From NCBI RefSeq assembly GCF_900312675.1, contig NZ_OMPC01000001.1:285140-349139 (forward strand): 64,000 bases of DNA, in the 5' to 3' direction. The notes under the pieces were generated by a model that ran no database searches, was not told the origin of the DNA, and worked only from the letters and a program-made list of their open reading frames with translations. The stretch is from Aliivibrio sp. EL58. GTDB taxonomy: Bacteria; Pseudomonadota; Gammaproteobacteria; Enterobacterales; Vibrionaceae. Position 1 is the first letter of the stretch. The number at the start of each line of letters is the position of its first letter. Below, piece by piece: positions 36,038 through 45,305 of the stretch. Position numbers and translations under genes: made by a program.

Positions 36038-36793
36038 TTAACGAGCCAACCAGCCACCATCAACAGCAATCGTATAACCATTAATGTAATCACTTGCTGA
36101 TGATGACAAGAATATTGCTGGTCCTTCGAGATCAGAAGGTAATCCCCAGCGATTTGCAGGGATACGCTCTAAAATAGCCGCATTTCGAGCTTCATCGGCG
36201 CGGAGGGCTGTTGTGTTATCTGTTGCCATATAACCCGGAGCAATCGCATTAACATTGATATTATGTTCTGCAAGTTCTGTTGCTAGAGCACGAGTTAATC
36301 CCATAACCGCTGATTTACTTGCGGTATAAGAAGGAACACGGATGCCACCTTGATACGACAACATCGATGCAATATTGATGATCTTACCGCCATTTCCCTG
36401 TTTAACAAATTGCTTAGCCACCTTTTGAGAAAGGAAGAATAATGTCTTTTGATTAATATTAATAACGTCATCCCAATCTTTTTCAGAGAACTCAAGTAAG
36501 TCTTCTCGACGAATAATACCGGCATTATTAATTAAGATATCAACATGTCCCATCACCTCGACCGCTTCTGAAACGAGTTCTTCTAATCCTTCTTGCTCCA
36601 TCAGATTTGCAGTAATGTAATGAAATTTACGACCTAATGCTTTCACTTGCTCTTCTGTTTCTGGTGCGGCTTGGTGACCAACACCTACAATATCTGCACC
36701 GGCTTTTGCTAACCCTAATGCCATACCTTGACCAAGGCCAGTATTACACCCCGTGACGATGGCAACTTTGCCAGTTAAATCAAAAAGTTTCAT
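36038..36793 (-). CDS. kduD: 2-deoxy-D-gluconate 3-dehydrogenase / DKII reductase
   Basis: 251-residue short-chain dehydrogenase. It has the NAD(P) motif TGCNTGLGQGMALGLAKAGA, NNAG at about residue 90, catalytic Ser/Tyr/Lys in INIASM and VPSYTASKSAVMGL, and the C-terminal GPAIFLSSSASDYINGYTIA. The whole sequence closely follows KduD. It reduces 3-deoxy-D-glycero-2,5-hexodiulosonate to KDG. It is 69 bp downstream of kduI, with an 8-bp inverted repeat (ATGTTGCC/GGCAACAT, 36818-36843) in the gap. Confidence 0.93.
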   Translation of the reverse strand: MKLFDLTGKVAIVTGCNTGLGQGMALGLAKAGADIVGVGHQAAPETEEQVKALGRKFHYITANLMEQEGLEELVSEAVEVMGHVDILINNAGIIRREDLLEFSEKDWDDVININQKTLFFLSQKVAKQFVKQGNGGKIINIASMLSYQGGIRVPSYTASKSAVMGLTRALATELAEHNINVNAIAPGYMATDNTTALRADEARNAAILERIPANRWGLPSDLEGPAIFLSSSASDYINGYTIAVDGGWLAR

Positions 36794-36862
36794 GTTTATC
36801 CCTATTATTTTGAGAATATGTTGCCAATGAATACCGGCAACATAACAATATAATTAAAATGA

Positions 36863-37693
36863 CTATTTAATATCAGCCATTGCTACGTGGTCCATATCAT
36901 GGAAAGTCTGGTTTTCACCGACCATTCCCCAAATAAAGGTATATGACGAGGTTCCCACACCCGAGTGAATAGACCAACTAGGGCTAATTACTGCTTGCTC
37001 ATTACGGATAACCATATGACGAGTCTCTTGTGGCTCTCCCATGTAATGAAAAACAATATTGTCGTCTTTCATGTCAAAGTATAAGTACACTTCCATACGA
37101 CGTTCATGAGTATGGCAAGGCATGGTATTCCATAGGCTACCTGGGGCTAATTCTGTCATTCCCATTAATAACTGGCAGGTTGGTAATACTGATGGATGTA
37201 GATACTTATAAATGGTTCGAACGTTACAGTTTTCTTGATTACCCAATGTTTCAGGAGAGGCTTCTTCACGTGTAATTTTACGAGTTGGATAAGCATGATG
37301 TGCTGGCGCGCAATTTAAATAAAAACGAGCTGGATCTTTTGGATCAATACTTTCAAAATTGATCTCCTTTGCACCCATACCCACGTACATTGCTTCACGT
37401 GCGGCAATCTCAAAGGTTTCACCATCGACAGTAACTCGACCTGCTTGACCTATATTGATAATCCCTAACTCACGACGTTGCAAAAAGAAGTCAACACCAA
37501 TTTCTTTTCCACCTTCAAATGGAACTGTTTCTGATGTTGGTACAACACCACCGACAATAATACGGTCGATATGGCTGTAAGTAAGCGTAATGTAATTTTC
37601 TTGGAACATACCTTCAATAAGGAATTGCTCGCGTAGACCTGCAGTATCTAATTGTTTTGCATGGTCACTATGAATTGGTTGGCGAATTTCCAT
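36863..37693 (-). CDS. kduI: 5-keto-4-deoxyuronate isomerase
   Basis: 276 residues, the usual KduI length. Markers: [47 protein letters not shown], and the metal-binding cupin signature [17 protein letters not shown], plus [20 protein letters not shown]. It isomerises 4-deoxy-L-threo-5-hexosulose uronate, formed by ring opening of the unsaturated uronate, to the 2,5-diketo form used by KduD. Both lie in the long AgaR-headed operon. Confidence 0.95.
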   Translation of the reverse strand: MEIRQPIHSDHAKQLDTAGLREQFLIEGMFQENYITLTYSHIDRIIVGGVVPTSETVPFEGGKEIGVDFFLQRRELGIINIGQAGRVTVDGETFEIAAREAMYVGMGAKEINFESIDPKDPARFYLNCAPAHHAYPTRKITREEASPETLGNQENCNVRTIYKYLHPSVLPTCQLLMGMTELAPGSLWNTMPCHTHERRMEVYLYFDMKDDNIVFHYMGEPQETRHMVIRNEQAVISPSWSIHSGVGTSSYTFIWGMVGENQTFHDMDHVAMADIK

Positions 37694-37745
37694 TTTAAAC
37701 CTCTAAACATTATCTTAATATTTTCATTCATATAAATGGCAAGGG

Positions 37746-38888
37746 TTAATAAACCCATTTGCCTTTCATCATTGTGTTTTGTATTTCAAAATCTTGATTA
37801 ACGACGGTAAAACTTGCATCCATTCCTGAAGCGATACTTCCTAACCGTTGATCTATTTCTAAGTATTTAGCAGGAACTGAGGTTGCCATTTGCACAGCTT
37901 CCCACTCAGGAACTCCGCTTAATTGAATCATGTTTCTCAAAGCTTGATCTAAACTGCACGTACTGCCAGCAAGCGACCCACACTTTGTTCTGGCTTCACC
38001 ATTAGTGACTGTGATGGTTTGAGCGCCAAGTTGATAATCACCATCATCAAGGCCTCCTGCTCGCATACAATCAGTAATAAGCGCGATGTTTTGGTAGCCT
38101 TTCATTCGATAAGCAAGTTGCATCATGACTGGATGAACATGGATACCATCAGCAATAAGCTCTGCAAGCATGTCATGGTATAAAACCGCACCAGTACAAC
38201 CCGCCTCACGATGGTGTAATCCACGCATACCATTAAATAAATGCACACCACAATCAGCACCTAATTGATAAGCCTGAGTGACTTGTTCAAAAGTCGCATC
38301 TGTGTGCGCGATCGATGTTTTTATCTGTCTGTCATGCAACCATTTAATGGCTTCCATCGCTCCATCAGCTTCTGGAGCAACAGCTACGCGTAATAAAGAG
38401 TTACCGCCAACAAGATGAAGCTCTTCTAACTCTTGCTGTGTTGGTGATTTTAAATAAGCACTCGGATGAGAGCCTTTATGAGTTTCAGTAAAATAGGGGC
38501 CTTCAAGAAAGCAACCTAATAATTCTGCTCCGCATTCTTGTGACCCTTGAATCCAGGATTTCACGGCCTCAATTGCACTAACAATGCTGTCCCACGGTGC
38601 TGTTACCGTTGTACCAACCCAAGCAATAACACCCGTTTGAAGCAAGGCGTCAGAAATCGTTTGTAATGCATCAGGTGTTCCATCCATCACATCAGAACCA
38701 GCTCGACCGTGAATATGAATATCAATAAAGCCCGGTAGCAATGTTTTCCCTTTTAAAGGCAAGATCTCACAATCTTTAGGCTTGTACTCTGTTATAGCTT
38801 CGACTTTTCCATCGTTCACAATAACGTAATGATTTTCTTTAATACCATCAGCGACAAACACACGTTGTGGATATAAGGCATAACGCAT
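37746..38888 (-). CDS. nagA: N-acetylgalactosamine/glucosamine-6-phosphate deacetylase
   Basis: The open frame is longer, but the ATG at 38888 begins the family-type start (MRYALYPQRVFVADG) and follows the agaF stop TAA by one base, so the two are translationally coupled; the protein is 380 residues. Amidohydrolase markers: LLPGFIDIHIHGRAGSDVMD (metal His pair), GCFLEGPYF (Glu ligand), KTSIAHTDATFEQ, THLFNGM-like VHLFNGMRGLHHR, and ITDCMRAGG. NagA/AgaA removes acetate from amino-sugar-6-phosphates. In an aga operon the substrate is expected to be GalNAc-6-P (AgaA role), although the sequence cannot separate the two. Confidence 0.88.
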   Translation of the reverse strand: MRYALYPQRVFVADGIKENHYVIVNDGKVEAITEYKPKDCEILPLKGKTLLPGFIDIHIHGRAGSDVMDGTPDALQTISDALLQTGVIAWVGTTVTAPWDSIVSAIEAVKSWIQGSQECGAELLGCFLEGPYFTETHKGSHPSAYLKSPTQQELEELHLVGGNSLLRVAVAPEADGAMEAIKWLHDRQIKTSIAHTDATFEQVTQAYQLGADCGVHLFNGMRGLHHREAGCTGAVLYHDMLAELIADGIHVHPVMMQLAYRMKGYQNIALITDCMRAGGLDDGDYQLGAQTITVTNGEARTKCGSLAGSTCSLDQALRNMIQLSGVPEWEAVQMATSVPAKYLEIDQRLGSIASGMDASFTVVNQDFEIQNTMMKGKWVY

Positions 38889-38889
38889 A

Positions 38890-39327
38890 TTACAATCCAT
38901 CTTCACATTCAGGTTCTGGTTCCATAAACAATTCAAGCTGTAATCGCATGTCTTGCATACATGAAGAACCAATCTCTAATAAGGTAACGACCAACTCTTT
39001 AACTGTCGTGTCGTCTCGCTCAAAAGCAGCATTAGCAATCATTGGTAAGTTCGCACCACCTATCAACTCAACGTTTTCAGTGTCCATTAAAATGGTTAAA
39101 GCACGATTTGCAGGAGAACCACCTGGGATATCCGTTAAAAAAAGTACCCCTTCACCAGAATCAACACGTTTTGCCGCAGCTCGCAGTGCTTGCTCTAACT
39201 CATCGGTCGACATTGATTCAACAAAATCGACAAACTCCATTTGTTCTTGCTCGCCAGCAATTGCTTTTACTGCCGACTCAACCCCTGTTGCAAAATTAAT
39301 GTGGCCTGAAACTACAATACCAATCAT
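38890..39327 (-). CDS. agaF: PTS EIIA, mannose/GalNAc family
   Basis: 145 residues with the IIA-Man fold: phosphorylated His9 in MIGIVVSGHINFATG, LTDIPGGSPANRALTIL, and VELIGGANLPMI. It accepts phosphate from HPr and passes it to AgaV. The tail after about residue 130 is acidic (FMEPEPECEDGL). It lies between agaE (with a hairpin in the 87-bp gap) and nagA (1-bp gap). Confidence 0.88.
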   Translation of the reverse strand: MIGIVVSGHINFATGVESAVKAIAGEQEQMEFVDFVESMSTDELEQALRAAAKRVDSGEGVLFLTDIPGGSPANRALTILMDTENVELIGGANLPMIANAAFERDDTTVKELVVTLLEIGSSCMQDMRLQLELFMEPEPECEDGL

Positions 39328-39373
39328 GATTTAATCCCTGTTACCAATGCGTTATATAATCTTTTGAAATTAA

Positions 39374-39393
39374 AGGGGGAAATCACTCCCCCT
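39374..39393 (-). promoter_or_regulatory. Intercistronic hairpin between agaE and agaF
   Basis: AGGGGG and CCCCCT form a 6-bp G/C-rich stem around an 8-base loop within the operon. The following T-tract is broken, so it may act as a partial terminator or an RNA-stability element that changes the agaF-nagA share of the transcript. Confidence 0.5.
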
Positions 39394-39414
39394 ATATCGC
39401 TTTCAGTTGTGTTT

Positions 39415-40323
39415 TTACAAAATACCGAGGTAATGGCCAACAACGCCAGCCGCTAAGGTTGAGAATATTAGAACAGGAGGCTTCGCCCAAAAGCCAGTTC
39501 CTTTAACCATTTTCAACATGAAGAAAACAAGAGCTAATGGCAAAATATTCGGCATGATTTTGTCAAATAACGCTGTTTGTAATTCAACGATCTTTCCTCC
39601 AAGTTCAAGTGAAAGCGTAGTTTGAACCTTAATAAAGGAAGCGGATAATGCCCCAATAACAAAGATACCCATGATATTCGCGGCTTTTGCCAATTTCTCA
39701 GTTGCATCGCTCATGTTAACCATGGCTGCGGTGCCCGCTTTGTACCCCATAAACATCAAACCAAAATACACAAAGAAGTGTACAATTTGATATAGAAAGA
39801 AGAATACAAATGGACCAGCAATTGAGCCTTGCATTGCGATTGATGCACCTAATGCAAGAGTCAAAGGCATAAGTGTCATGTGATCAATTGCATCACCGAT
39901 CCCACCTGTTGGTCCCATACCTGCTACTTTCATTACGTTAACAGTGGATGGCTTTTCTTTGTTCTCTTCCATTGCAATGGCAGTACCAAGCAAGAAAGTA
40001 AATAGTTTTGGACTAGCATTAAAAAATTGAAGATGATTTTTTGTTGCTGTTGCTAAATCGCGCTTATTATTGCCATGTATCTTTTTCAACGCTGGGACAA
40101 TTGAATAAGCAAAACCACCACCTTGCATTCGTTCAAAGTTAAAGTTGCCTTCCATGAACAAGCCACGAATGGCGCATTTCCATAAATCTTTTTTCGAAAT
40201 AACTTTTCTAACTTCTGTATCTTGATATTCATCAATACCATCAACTAAGCTATTTGGATTCGCAACTTGCGTGCCTTGGTATTCATCAGCACCATCAATT
40301 AAAATTTCTGTTTTAGATACCAT
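39415..40323 (-). CDS. agaE: PTS EIID, mannose/GalNAc family
   Basis: I start at the ATG at 40323 (MVSKTEILIDGADEYQ), which has an AGAGGA ribosome site and overlaps the agaW end by 11 bases; 302 residues result. The IID core begins at KKDLWKCAIRGLFMEGNFNF and includes GGGFAYSIVPALKKI, AMEENKEKPSTV and GPTGGIGDAIDH. It forms the membrane part of the transporter with AgaW. The N-terminus carries an unusual duplicated acidic segment, DGADEYQGTQVA and DGIDEYQDTEV, before the core. Confidence 0.9.
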   Translation of the reverse strand: MVSKTEILIDGADEYQGTQVANPNSLVDGIDEYQDTEVRKVISKKDLWKCAIRGLFMEGNFNFERMQGGGFAYSIVPALKKIHGNNKRDLATATKNHLQFFNASPKLFTFLLGTAIAMEENKEKPSTVNVMKVAGMGPTGGIGDAIDHMTLMPLTLALGASIAMQGSIAGPFVFFFLYQIVHFFVYFGLMFMGYKAGTAAMVNMSDATEKLAKAANIMGIFVIGALSASFIKVQTTLSLELGGKIVELQTALFDKIMPNILPLALVFFMLKMVKGTGFWAKPPVLIFSTLAAGVVGHYLGIL

Positions 40324-41077
40324 CTTCAAAATCCTCTGGCTCTTGATTTGAATTTCCATTTCCACTAAAGAAGTAATATAAGGCAGCAGCTGACGCACCT
40401 AAAATTGCCACGGCCATAATTGGTAGTTGTAAGTAAGTCGTCATTACAAATCCAATAAAGAACACCCCTGCCACTTCTTTTGACCACATAATTTTCAGTA
40501 ACATTGCAAAACCAATTGCAGGAACCATCTTCGCGCCAATACCTAAGCCTTCTAATAATGTTTTTGGCGCGTTGGCATCAATCCAAGCGGCACCATGCTC
40601 GCCAAAGTAAACGGTAAGAAAGGCAACAACAGCGTAGAGCATTGACCGCATCGTAATGGTTGAAAGTAAGAGAAAATCTATGCCATTCGTGTTTGCTTCT
40701 TCAGCGTATTTGTCTGCTTTACCCATAGTGAATGAGGTCATAGCAAAGAAACCAATGATCAGCATTTGCATAAGTACTGCGATAGGCATACCAACACCCA
40801 TTGCAACTTCTGGTGATTGACCAGTCATAACAGCAAACGCAACAGCAGCTATCGTCCCCATAGTTACATCTGGCGGCTGAGCTCCAGCATTAGGCACTAA
40901 ACCTAACCATGCTAATTCCAGTGTTGCACCTGCGATTAAGCCTATTTGCATATCGCCCATAATGAGGCCAACAACTGGCCCAGTGATAAGTGGTCTATGA
41001 ATATTCAGTGCGACATCGTATTTATCGATGCCACAAAAGAATGCCCATACCGCCACTAAACTTGCTTCAAATAACAT
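40313..41077 (-). CDS. agaW: PTS EIIC, mannose/GalNAc family
   Basis: 254 residues of the IIC-Man family: AFFCGIDKYDVALNIHRPLI, VVGLIMGDMQIGLIAGATLE, GAQPPDVTMGTIAAVAFAV, all typical of the sugar-translocating subunit. Several membrane helices. It starts 10 bp after agaV. This PTS is the only inner-membrane sugar transporter in the GAG locus. Confidence 0.92.
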   Translation of the reverse strand: MLFEASLVAVWAFFCGIDKYDVALNIHRPLITGPVVGLIMGDMQIGLIAGATLELAWLGLVPNAGAQPPDVTMGTIAAVAFAVMTGQSPEVAMGVGMPIAVLMQMLIIGFFAMTSFTMGKADKYAEEANTNGIDFLLLSTITMRSMLYAVVAFLTVYFGEHGAAWIDANAPKTLLEGLGIGAKMVPAIGFAMLLKIMWSKEVAGVFFIGFVMTTYLQLPIMAVAILGASAAALYYFFSGNGNSNQEPEDFEDGI

Positions 41078-41087
41078 AAATACCTAC

Positions 41088-41588
41088 CTAGGCTGCTGTT
41101 TTTGCTAGTTCAAGAACGTTAATTGGTGTTTGGTCTGGTGTATTCTGAATGGTGCATGTCACCCCTTTATCTACCATTCTTTCAAACGCTAGTATGTCGG
41201 TTTTATCAACTGAAACCGTTTTAGCTATTTGGCGTTTTCCATCGTGATAATGCATGTTGCCAACATTACAATGTGTAATAGGAACCCCACCTTCAACTAA
41301 ACGCGCCACGTCTGTTGGGTTATTACATAAGATGAAAATTTTCTGTTTCGGTGATGCTTTATGAATCACATCGATTGTTTTTTGGATTGAGAAGAAACGC
41401 ACTGCATATTCTCCACCAGCAGATGCTTTCATTCCTGCTTGCATAAATGCAGCATTCGGTCCTTCAGCTGCATCATCATTAGCTACAAGAATCAAATTAG
41501 CTTCAGAATGTTTTCCCCAAGTAATTCGAATTTGGCCATGAAGTAGACGCTCATCGATACGCGTCCAAACGATTTGTGGTCCTGTCAT
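41088..41588 (-). CDS. agaV: PTS EIIB, mannose/GalNAc family
   Basis: 166 residues, IIB-Man fold: VWTRIDERLLHGQIRITWG with the phosphorylated His17, LILVANDDAAEGP, and later HCNVGNMHYHDGKRQIAKTV. Cytoplasmic subunit that transfers phosphate from AgaF to the sugar during uptake through AgaW/AgaE. It follows agaS by 14 bp. Close to AgaV/AgaB of GalNAc systems; specificity (GalNAc, GalN or unsaturated disaccharides) is not shown by sequence. Confidence 0.9.
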   Translation of the reverse strand: MTGPQIVWTRIDERLLHGQIRITWGKHSEANLILVANDDAAEGPNAAFMQAGMKASAGGEYAVRFFSIQKTIDVIHKASPKQKIFILCNNPTDVARLVEGGVPITHCNVGNMHYHDGKRQIAKTVSVDKTDILAFERMVDKGVTCTIQNTPDQTPINVLELAKTAA

Positions 41589-41602
41589 AATAGTTCCCTG
41601 CT

Positions 41603-42772
41603 TTAATTTTTATTATTAAAAGTATGAATATTGACACCTTGAACAACCCGATTAACTTCACCTGTAGGGCACGGATTATCAGGGGTATTACCAAGTGCAA
41701 CTGCGCGATGGAATGCGTAAGCTTGAGCAAACAACATATAAGGAAACAGCAGTTCAACATCTGAAGCCTTTTCCATCTCAGGTACACGAATGATGTTCTC
41801 ATCAGCAACCACATCATTAAATTGAGCGGTGATTGCAATGACTTTTTTAGCGATATTGTCACGACGTAGTTCAGCTAATAAATCTAAATCGTATTGACGG
41901 GTGTAAGGGTCATTTGAAATAAAAACAATAATCATGGTTTCATTATTAACGATAGATTTAGGGCCATGACGAAAGCCAAGAGGTGAATCGAAATAACCAA
42001 CGACTTTACCTGCTGTAAGCTCTAATAACTTTAATGCAGACTCTTGAGCTAATCCTTTCAAACCACCGCTACCTAAATAAATAACCCTACTAAAATCATG
42101 GGAAGCAGTATCTCTGACATTGGAATTAATTTCTTTGATCAACTCCTCAGAACACTTACAAATGCTTTCGATTTCTTTCGATTTGTTATTTTTGTGCGTT
42201 AAAGCAGAAAAACAAGCTAATGTCATTGACGAGAAACTAGAGGTCATCGCGAATGACTTATCGTTTGTTTCTTCAGGCATCAATAAAACAAGTGCATTTT
42301 TCTCATGCTGAAACTGAGTAAACAACGCTCCTTCACCATTGCAAGTTAAGATCAGATGATAACTATTAGATAAGCACTGATTGGTCAGATTTACAGCAGC
42401 TACGCTTTCGGGGCTATTACCTGAGCGTGCAAACGAAACCAATAATGTTGGGATATCCTCTGCCAATACTTCTGCTGGGTTCGATACGATATCGGTTGTT
42501 GAAATATCTTCTACACGGCATTTCAATACACGAGATAATGTCGGAGCAATAGCTTGCCCTGCAAATGCTGAAGTGCCAGCACCGGTTAAGATAATTCGAC
42601 GTTCAGAATGCGTGTTCCACTCATCCATAAAAGCTGAGATCTCGACAATATTGTCTTGGATTATTGCATGGGTTCTTCTCCAACTCATTGGTTGTTGAGT
42701 AATTTCTTTCGCAGTCCAAAAGCCAGAGATTTGTTCTAATTCAGGTTCTGAGTAGCCAAGATAATGGTTCAT
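41603..42772 (-). CDS. agaS: Galactosamine-6-phosphate deaminase/isomerase (SIS domains)
   Basis: 389 residues with two SIS domains: [38 protein letters not shown], then [20 protein letters not shown] and [19 protein letters not shown]. This is the AgaS pattern. AgaS converts galactosamine-6-P to tagatose-6-P and ammonia. The start overlaps the kbaZ stop by 4 bases, so the two are coupled. Confidence 0.93.
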   Translation of the reverse strand: MNHYLGYSEPELEQISGFWTAKEITQQPMSWRRTHAIIQDNIVEISAFMDEWNTHSERRIILTGAGTSAFAGQAIAPTLSRVLKCRVEDISTTDIVSNPAEVLAEDIPTLLVSFARSGNSPESVAAVNLTNQCLSNSYHLILTCNGEGALFTQFQHEKNALVLLMPEETNDKSFAMTSSFSSMTLACFSALTHKNNKSKEIESICKCSEELIKEINSNVRDTASHDFSRVIYLGSGGLKGLAQESALKLLELTAGKVVGYFDSPLGFRHGPKSIVNNETMIIVFISNDPYTRQYDLDLLAELRRDNIAKKVIAITAQFNDVVADENIIRVPEMEKASDVELLFPYMLFAQAYAFHRAVALGNTPDNPCPTGEVNRVVQGVNIHTFNNKN

Positions 42773-44070
42773 AATGCAATGCCTTCTTCTTTATTTTGTT
42801 TGCATGCCTTCGCATAACTACGAAGAGTTTGACGAATTTTGTCGAGTACTAATGCTTTCGGATCTGAGCTTAATTGACCTTCACGAACTGCATGAAATTG
42901 CGCAGATAAATGTTGGCTAAGTAAAGGAAGTGGGATACCACTACGGGATAAATTGTTAAATAACGTTACTTGCGCTTGATTAATATTTTCATCTGGCCAG
43001 TAATAACGAATTCGGTCACTAAAGCTGTAACTACGAGAGAATCGTTGTTGCGCTTCATTACCTTGATAATACGGTTGCCAATATTCTGGAGAGTCACACA
43101 TTTCTTTTTCGATATGCTCACGTAGATCTGAACAATGTGCTTTAGGGATAAGTTGTTCTTCGATATCACATAAATTGTATAAGGCTTCGCGTAGAGCAAA
43201 AGTCAATGCTGGTCCTACTTTCAAAATAGCAAAATGATCTTTAACAAGAGACTGGTAGGCTTTATCGGTTTGATAATCCGTTGAATGAGCTTCAAACACC
43301 ATGTGATCAAAATCATTTACAACTTTACTCAGTTCGGTTGCGTCTTCAGGGCGGTAATCAATCACACCAGTGTGGTCAAACTCAACACCAGGTTGCACAA
43401 CTAATCCGACAACACGTTGCCAACATTCCGCAATTTCTGCTCTTTCAAATGCAAATTGGTGTGCTTGGATCGTTTTTCGGGCCGCTTCCGGGGAAGTAAC
43501 TTGGAGGGTATCTAACTCTTCTGCAGCGCCACCAGGAACAGGAACTTCAGTGCCAATAACATAAACAAGATCACTATGGCCAAAACATGTATTTGCAGTT
43601 TTTTCTGCAATTTTAGCTAATCTTGCTGCACGTTCGGCAACAATTTCATCAGAGAGAGGACTTGGATCATCAGAACAAGACATACTGCAATCAAGATGGA
43701 TTTTTTTGAATCCAGCAGCAACATAAGCTGCGATGAGATCGTCAGCGTTTATCATGGCTTCTTTAGCCGTTAGTTTCTGCCAACGATTTGGACCAAGGTG
43801 ATCACCACCAAGAATGAGTTTCTCGGTTGGGAAATTAAGTGATTTTGCTAGCTGTAGTACAAAGTCTCGAAAATCAGCAGGCTTCATTCCTGTGTAGCCA
43901 CCAAATTGATCAACTTGATTAGAAGTTGCTTCAATTAATAACAAGGAATCATCACTTAACGCTTGAGAAAGCGCCGCTTCAATAACAAGCGGGTGTGCAG
44001 AACAAACAGAATAAATACCATTTTGTTCACCCGCTTTATGACGCTGTACAAGGTGTTGAAAGGTGTTCAT
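42769..44070 (-). CDS. kbaZ: Tagatose-1,6-bisphosphate aldolase accessory subunit
   Basis: 433 residues of the GatZ/KbaZ family: [75 protein letters not shown] and [10 protein letters not shown]. GatZ/KbaZ stabilises and activates the catalytic KbaY subunit. Its partner gene kbaY lies about 20 kb away in this window. The ribosome site GGAG before the ATG is in the right arm of a 12-bp hairpin, so its translation is probably coupled to agaR. Confidence 0.93.
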   Translation of the reverse strand: MNTFQHLVQRHKAGEQNGIYSVCSAHPLVIEAALSQALSDDSLLLIEATSNQVDQFGGYTGMKPADFRDFVLQLAKSLNFPTEKLILGGDHLGPNRWQKLTAKEAMINADDLIAAYVAAGFKKIHLDCSMSCSDDPSPLSDEIVAERAARLAKIAEKTANTCFGHSDLVYVIGTEVPVPGGAAEELDTLQVTSPEAARKTIQAHQFAFERAEIAECWQRVVGLVVQPGVEFDHTGVIDYRPEDATELSKVVNDFDHMVFEAHSTDYQTDKAYQSLVKDHFAILKVGPALTFALREALYNLCDIEEQLIPKAHCSDLREHIEKEMCDSPEYWQPYYQGNEAQQRFSRSYSFSDRIRYYWPDENINQAQVTLFNNLSRSGIPLPLLSQHLSAQFHAVREGQLSSDPKALVLDKIRQTLRSYAKACKQNKEEGIAL

Positions 44071-44072
44071 TT

Positions 44073-44113
44073 ACTAACTCCATACTGTATCTAAATGCAG
44101 CTATGGAGTTAGT
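44073..44113 (-). promoter_or_regulatory. Ribosome-site-sequestering hairpin before kbaZ
   Basis: On the minus strand ACTAACTCCATA and TATGGAGTTAGT form a perfect 12-bp stem with a 17-base loop. The second arm contains the kbaZ Shine-Dalgarno GGAG, 7 bases before the ATG, and the first arm starts 4 bases after the agaR stop. There is no T-run. Ribosomes finishing agaR would open it, so translational coupling is the natural reading; that is inference. Confidence 0.7.
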
Positions 44114-44117
44114 TAGG

Positions 44118-44894
44118 TTATTTATCTTTCTCTACAATAATAACTTCAACTTTCATTTCACGAAGACCTTGTAAATATTCTTCGGGAATATCAGAATCCG
44201 TTACTAAGATATCAATATTTCCAAACTCTCTAATCATATGGCAGCTGCGCTTACCAAATTTGGTAGAATCCGCAACAGCAATGACTTGTTCTGAAATATC
44301 ACACATGAGTCGATTTAAACTTGCTTCTTGTTCATTATGTGTGGTGATACCTGACCTCAAATCAAAACCATCAACCCCAAGAAAAACCTTATCAAAACGG
44401 TAATTCTTCAGGCTTGCCTCTGCTTGAGATCCAGAGAAAGAGAGAGCCTTCTTACGAAGAACTCCACCTGACATCAATACTTCTATACCAGAAGCTGATG
44501 CTAACTCCATAGCTACATCTAGACCATTAGTCATGACTACTGCTTGCTCTAACAATTTTAAGTTAGATGCAATTTCTCGCGTAGTCGTACCTGAATCCAG
44601 AATAACGGTGTCACCATTCTCAATCAGCTGTGCTGCTGCATACCCAATGGAGGATTTCGTTCCAATATTTTGATGGCGTTTTTCATGAACCGTAAGTTCT
44701 GCAATTACGCCAGTATTTGGAATCGCCGCCCCATGAGATCGAACAACATACCCATTCTTTTCTAAAAAGCTCAGATCACTGCGAATAGTGACACTAGAGA
44801 CATCAAATCGTGCAGCAAGGTCCTCTACACGTGCTTTACCATCTTGGTTCACCACGTTTACGATTTCCATGCGCCTTTCGACAGCACTAATCAT
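44118..44894 (-). CDS. agaR: DeoR-family repressor of the GalNAc/GAG regulon
   Basis: The frame reaches a TTG at 44918, but the ATG at 44894 (MISAVERRMEIVNVVNQDGK) follows a GAG-rich ribosome site; 258 residues. DeoR layout: N-terminal HTH (ARVEDLAARFDVSSVTIRSD, LSFLEKNGYVVRSHGAA) and a C-terminal sugar-phosphate isomerase-like effector domain (DTVILDSGTTTREIASNL, VMSGGVLRKKALSFSG-type motif, VFLGVDGFDLRSGITTHNEQ). This matches AgaR. It is the first gene of the operon with kbaZ, agaS and agaVWEF and is preceded by tandem TTTC pentamers, which suggests self-regulation. The effector is probably a phosphorylated amino sugar. Confidence 0.9.
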   Translation of the reverse strand: MISAVERRMEIVNVVNQDGKARVEDLAARFDVSSVTIRSDLSFLEKNGYVVRSHGAAIPNTGVIAELTVHEKRHQNIGTKSSIGYAAAQLIENGDTVILDSGTTTREIASNLKLLEQAVVMTNGLDVAMELASASGIEVLMSGGVLRKKALSFSGSQAEASLKNYRFDKVFLGVDGFDLRSGITTHNEQEASLNRLMCDISEQVIAVADSTKFGKRSCHMIREFGNIDILVTDSDIPEEYLQGLREMKVEVIIVEKDK

Positions 44895-44923
44895 TTTTTC
44901 TCGTCTCCCTAAAATCAACGAAA

Positions 44924-45065
44924 TCTCTTTCGTTTGATTTCGAATTAACCTTACACCTAAAAATTATTCCCACAATATGGAAGTATAAAACTTTTGATCT
45001 CTTTCACATTCTTTCGTTAATTTTCGCTTTATTTTTATCTTACGTTACTTTTCGTATTTCTTCAT
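44924..45065. promoter_or_regulatory. AgaR-type operator cluster between agaR and the Tat sulfatase
   Basis: On the plus strand: CTCTTTCGTTTGATTTCG (44925-44942), CATTCTTTCGTTAATTTTCG (45006-45025) and CTTTTCGTATTTCTTC (45048-45063), all TTTC-type pentamers on a 5-bp period. The first lies close to the agaR start. The remaining 240 bases before the sulfatase gene contain isolated TTTCG words (for example 45220-45225) but no array that I would call. Assignment by pattern only. Confidence 0.65.
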
Positions 45066-45305
45066 ATATTACTCTTTGAAAGTAAAAATACCAAATAAAA
45101 CGCATAGTTAATGCGACTTACCTTTCATTTATCTTTATATCTATGGGAAAAGAAAATTCTCTTTGATTAAAACCCCATCGATACTCTTAAGATTTGTGAT
45201 CCCTAACACAGCAAATTAACTTTCGATAACTTACGATCCGCAAGAATTCGAAAATAAATAACAAATAACGTAACCCTACAAAAATAGAATATGAAAGGAG
45301 ACATT

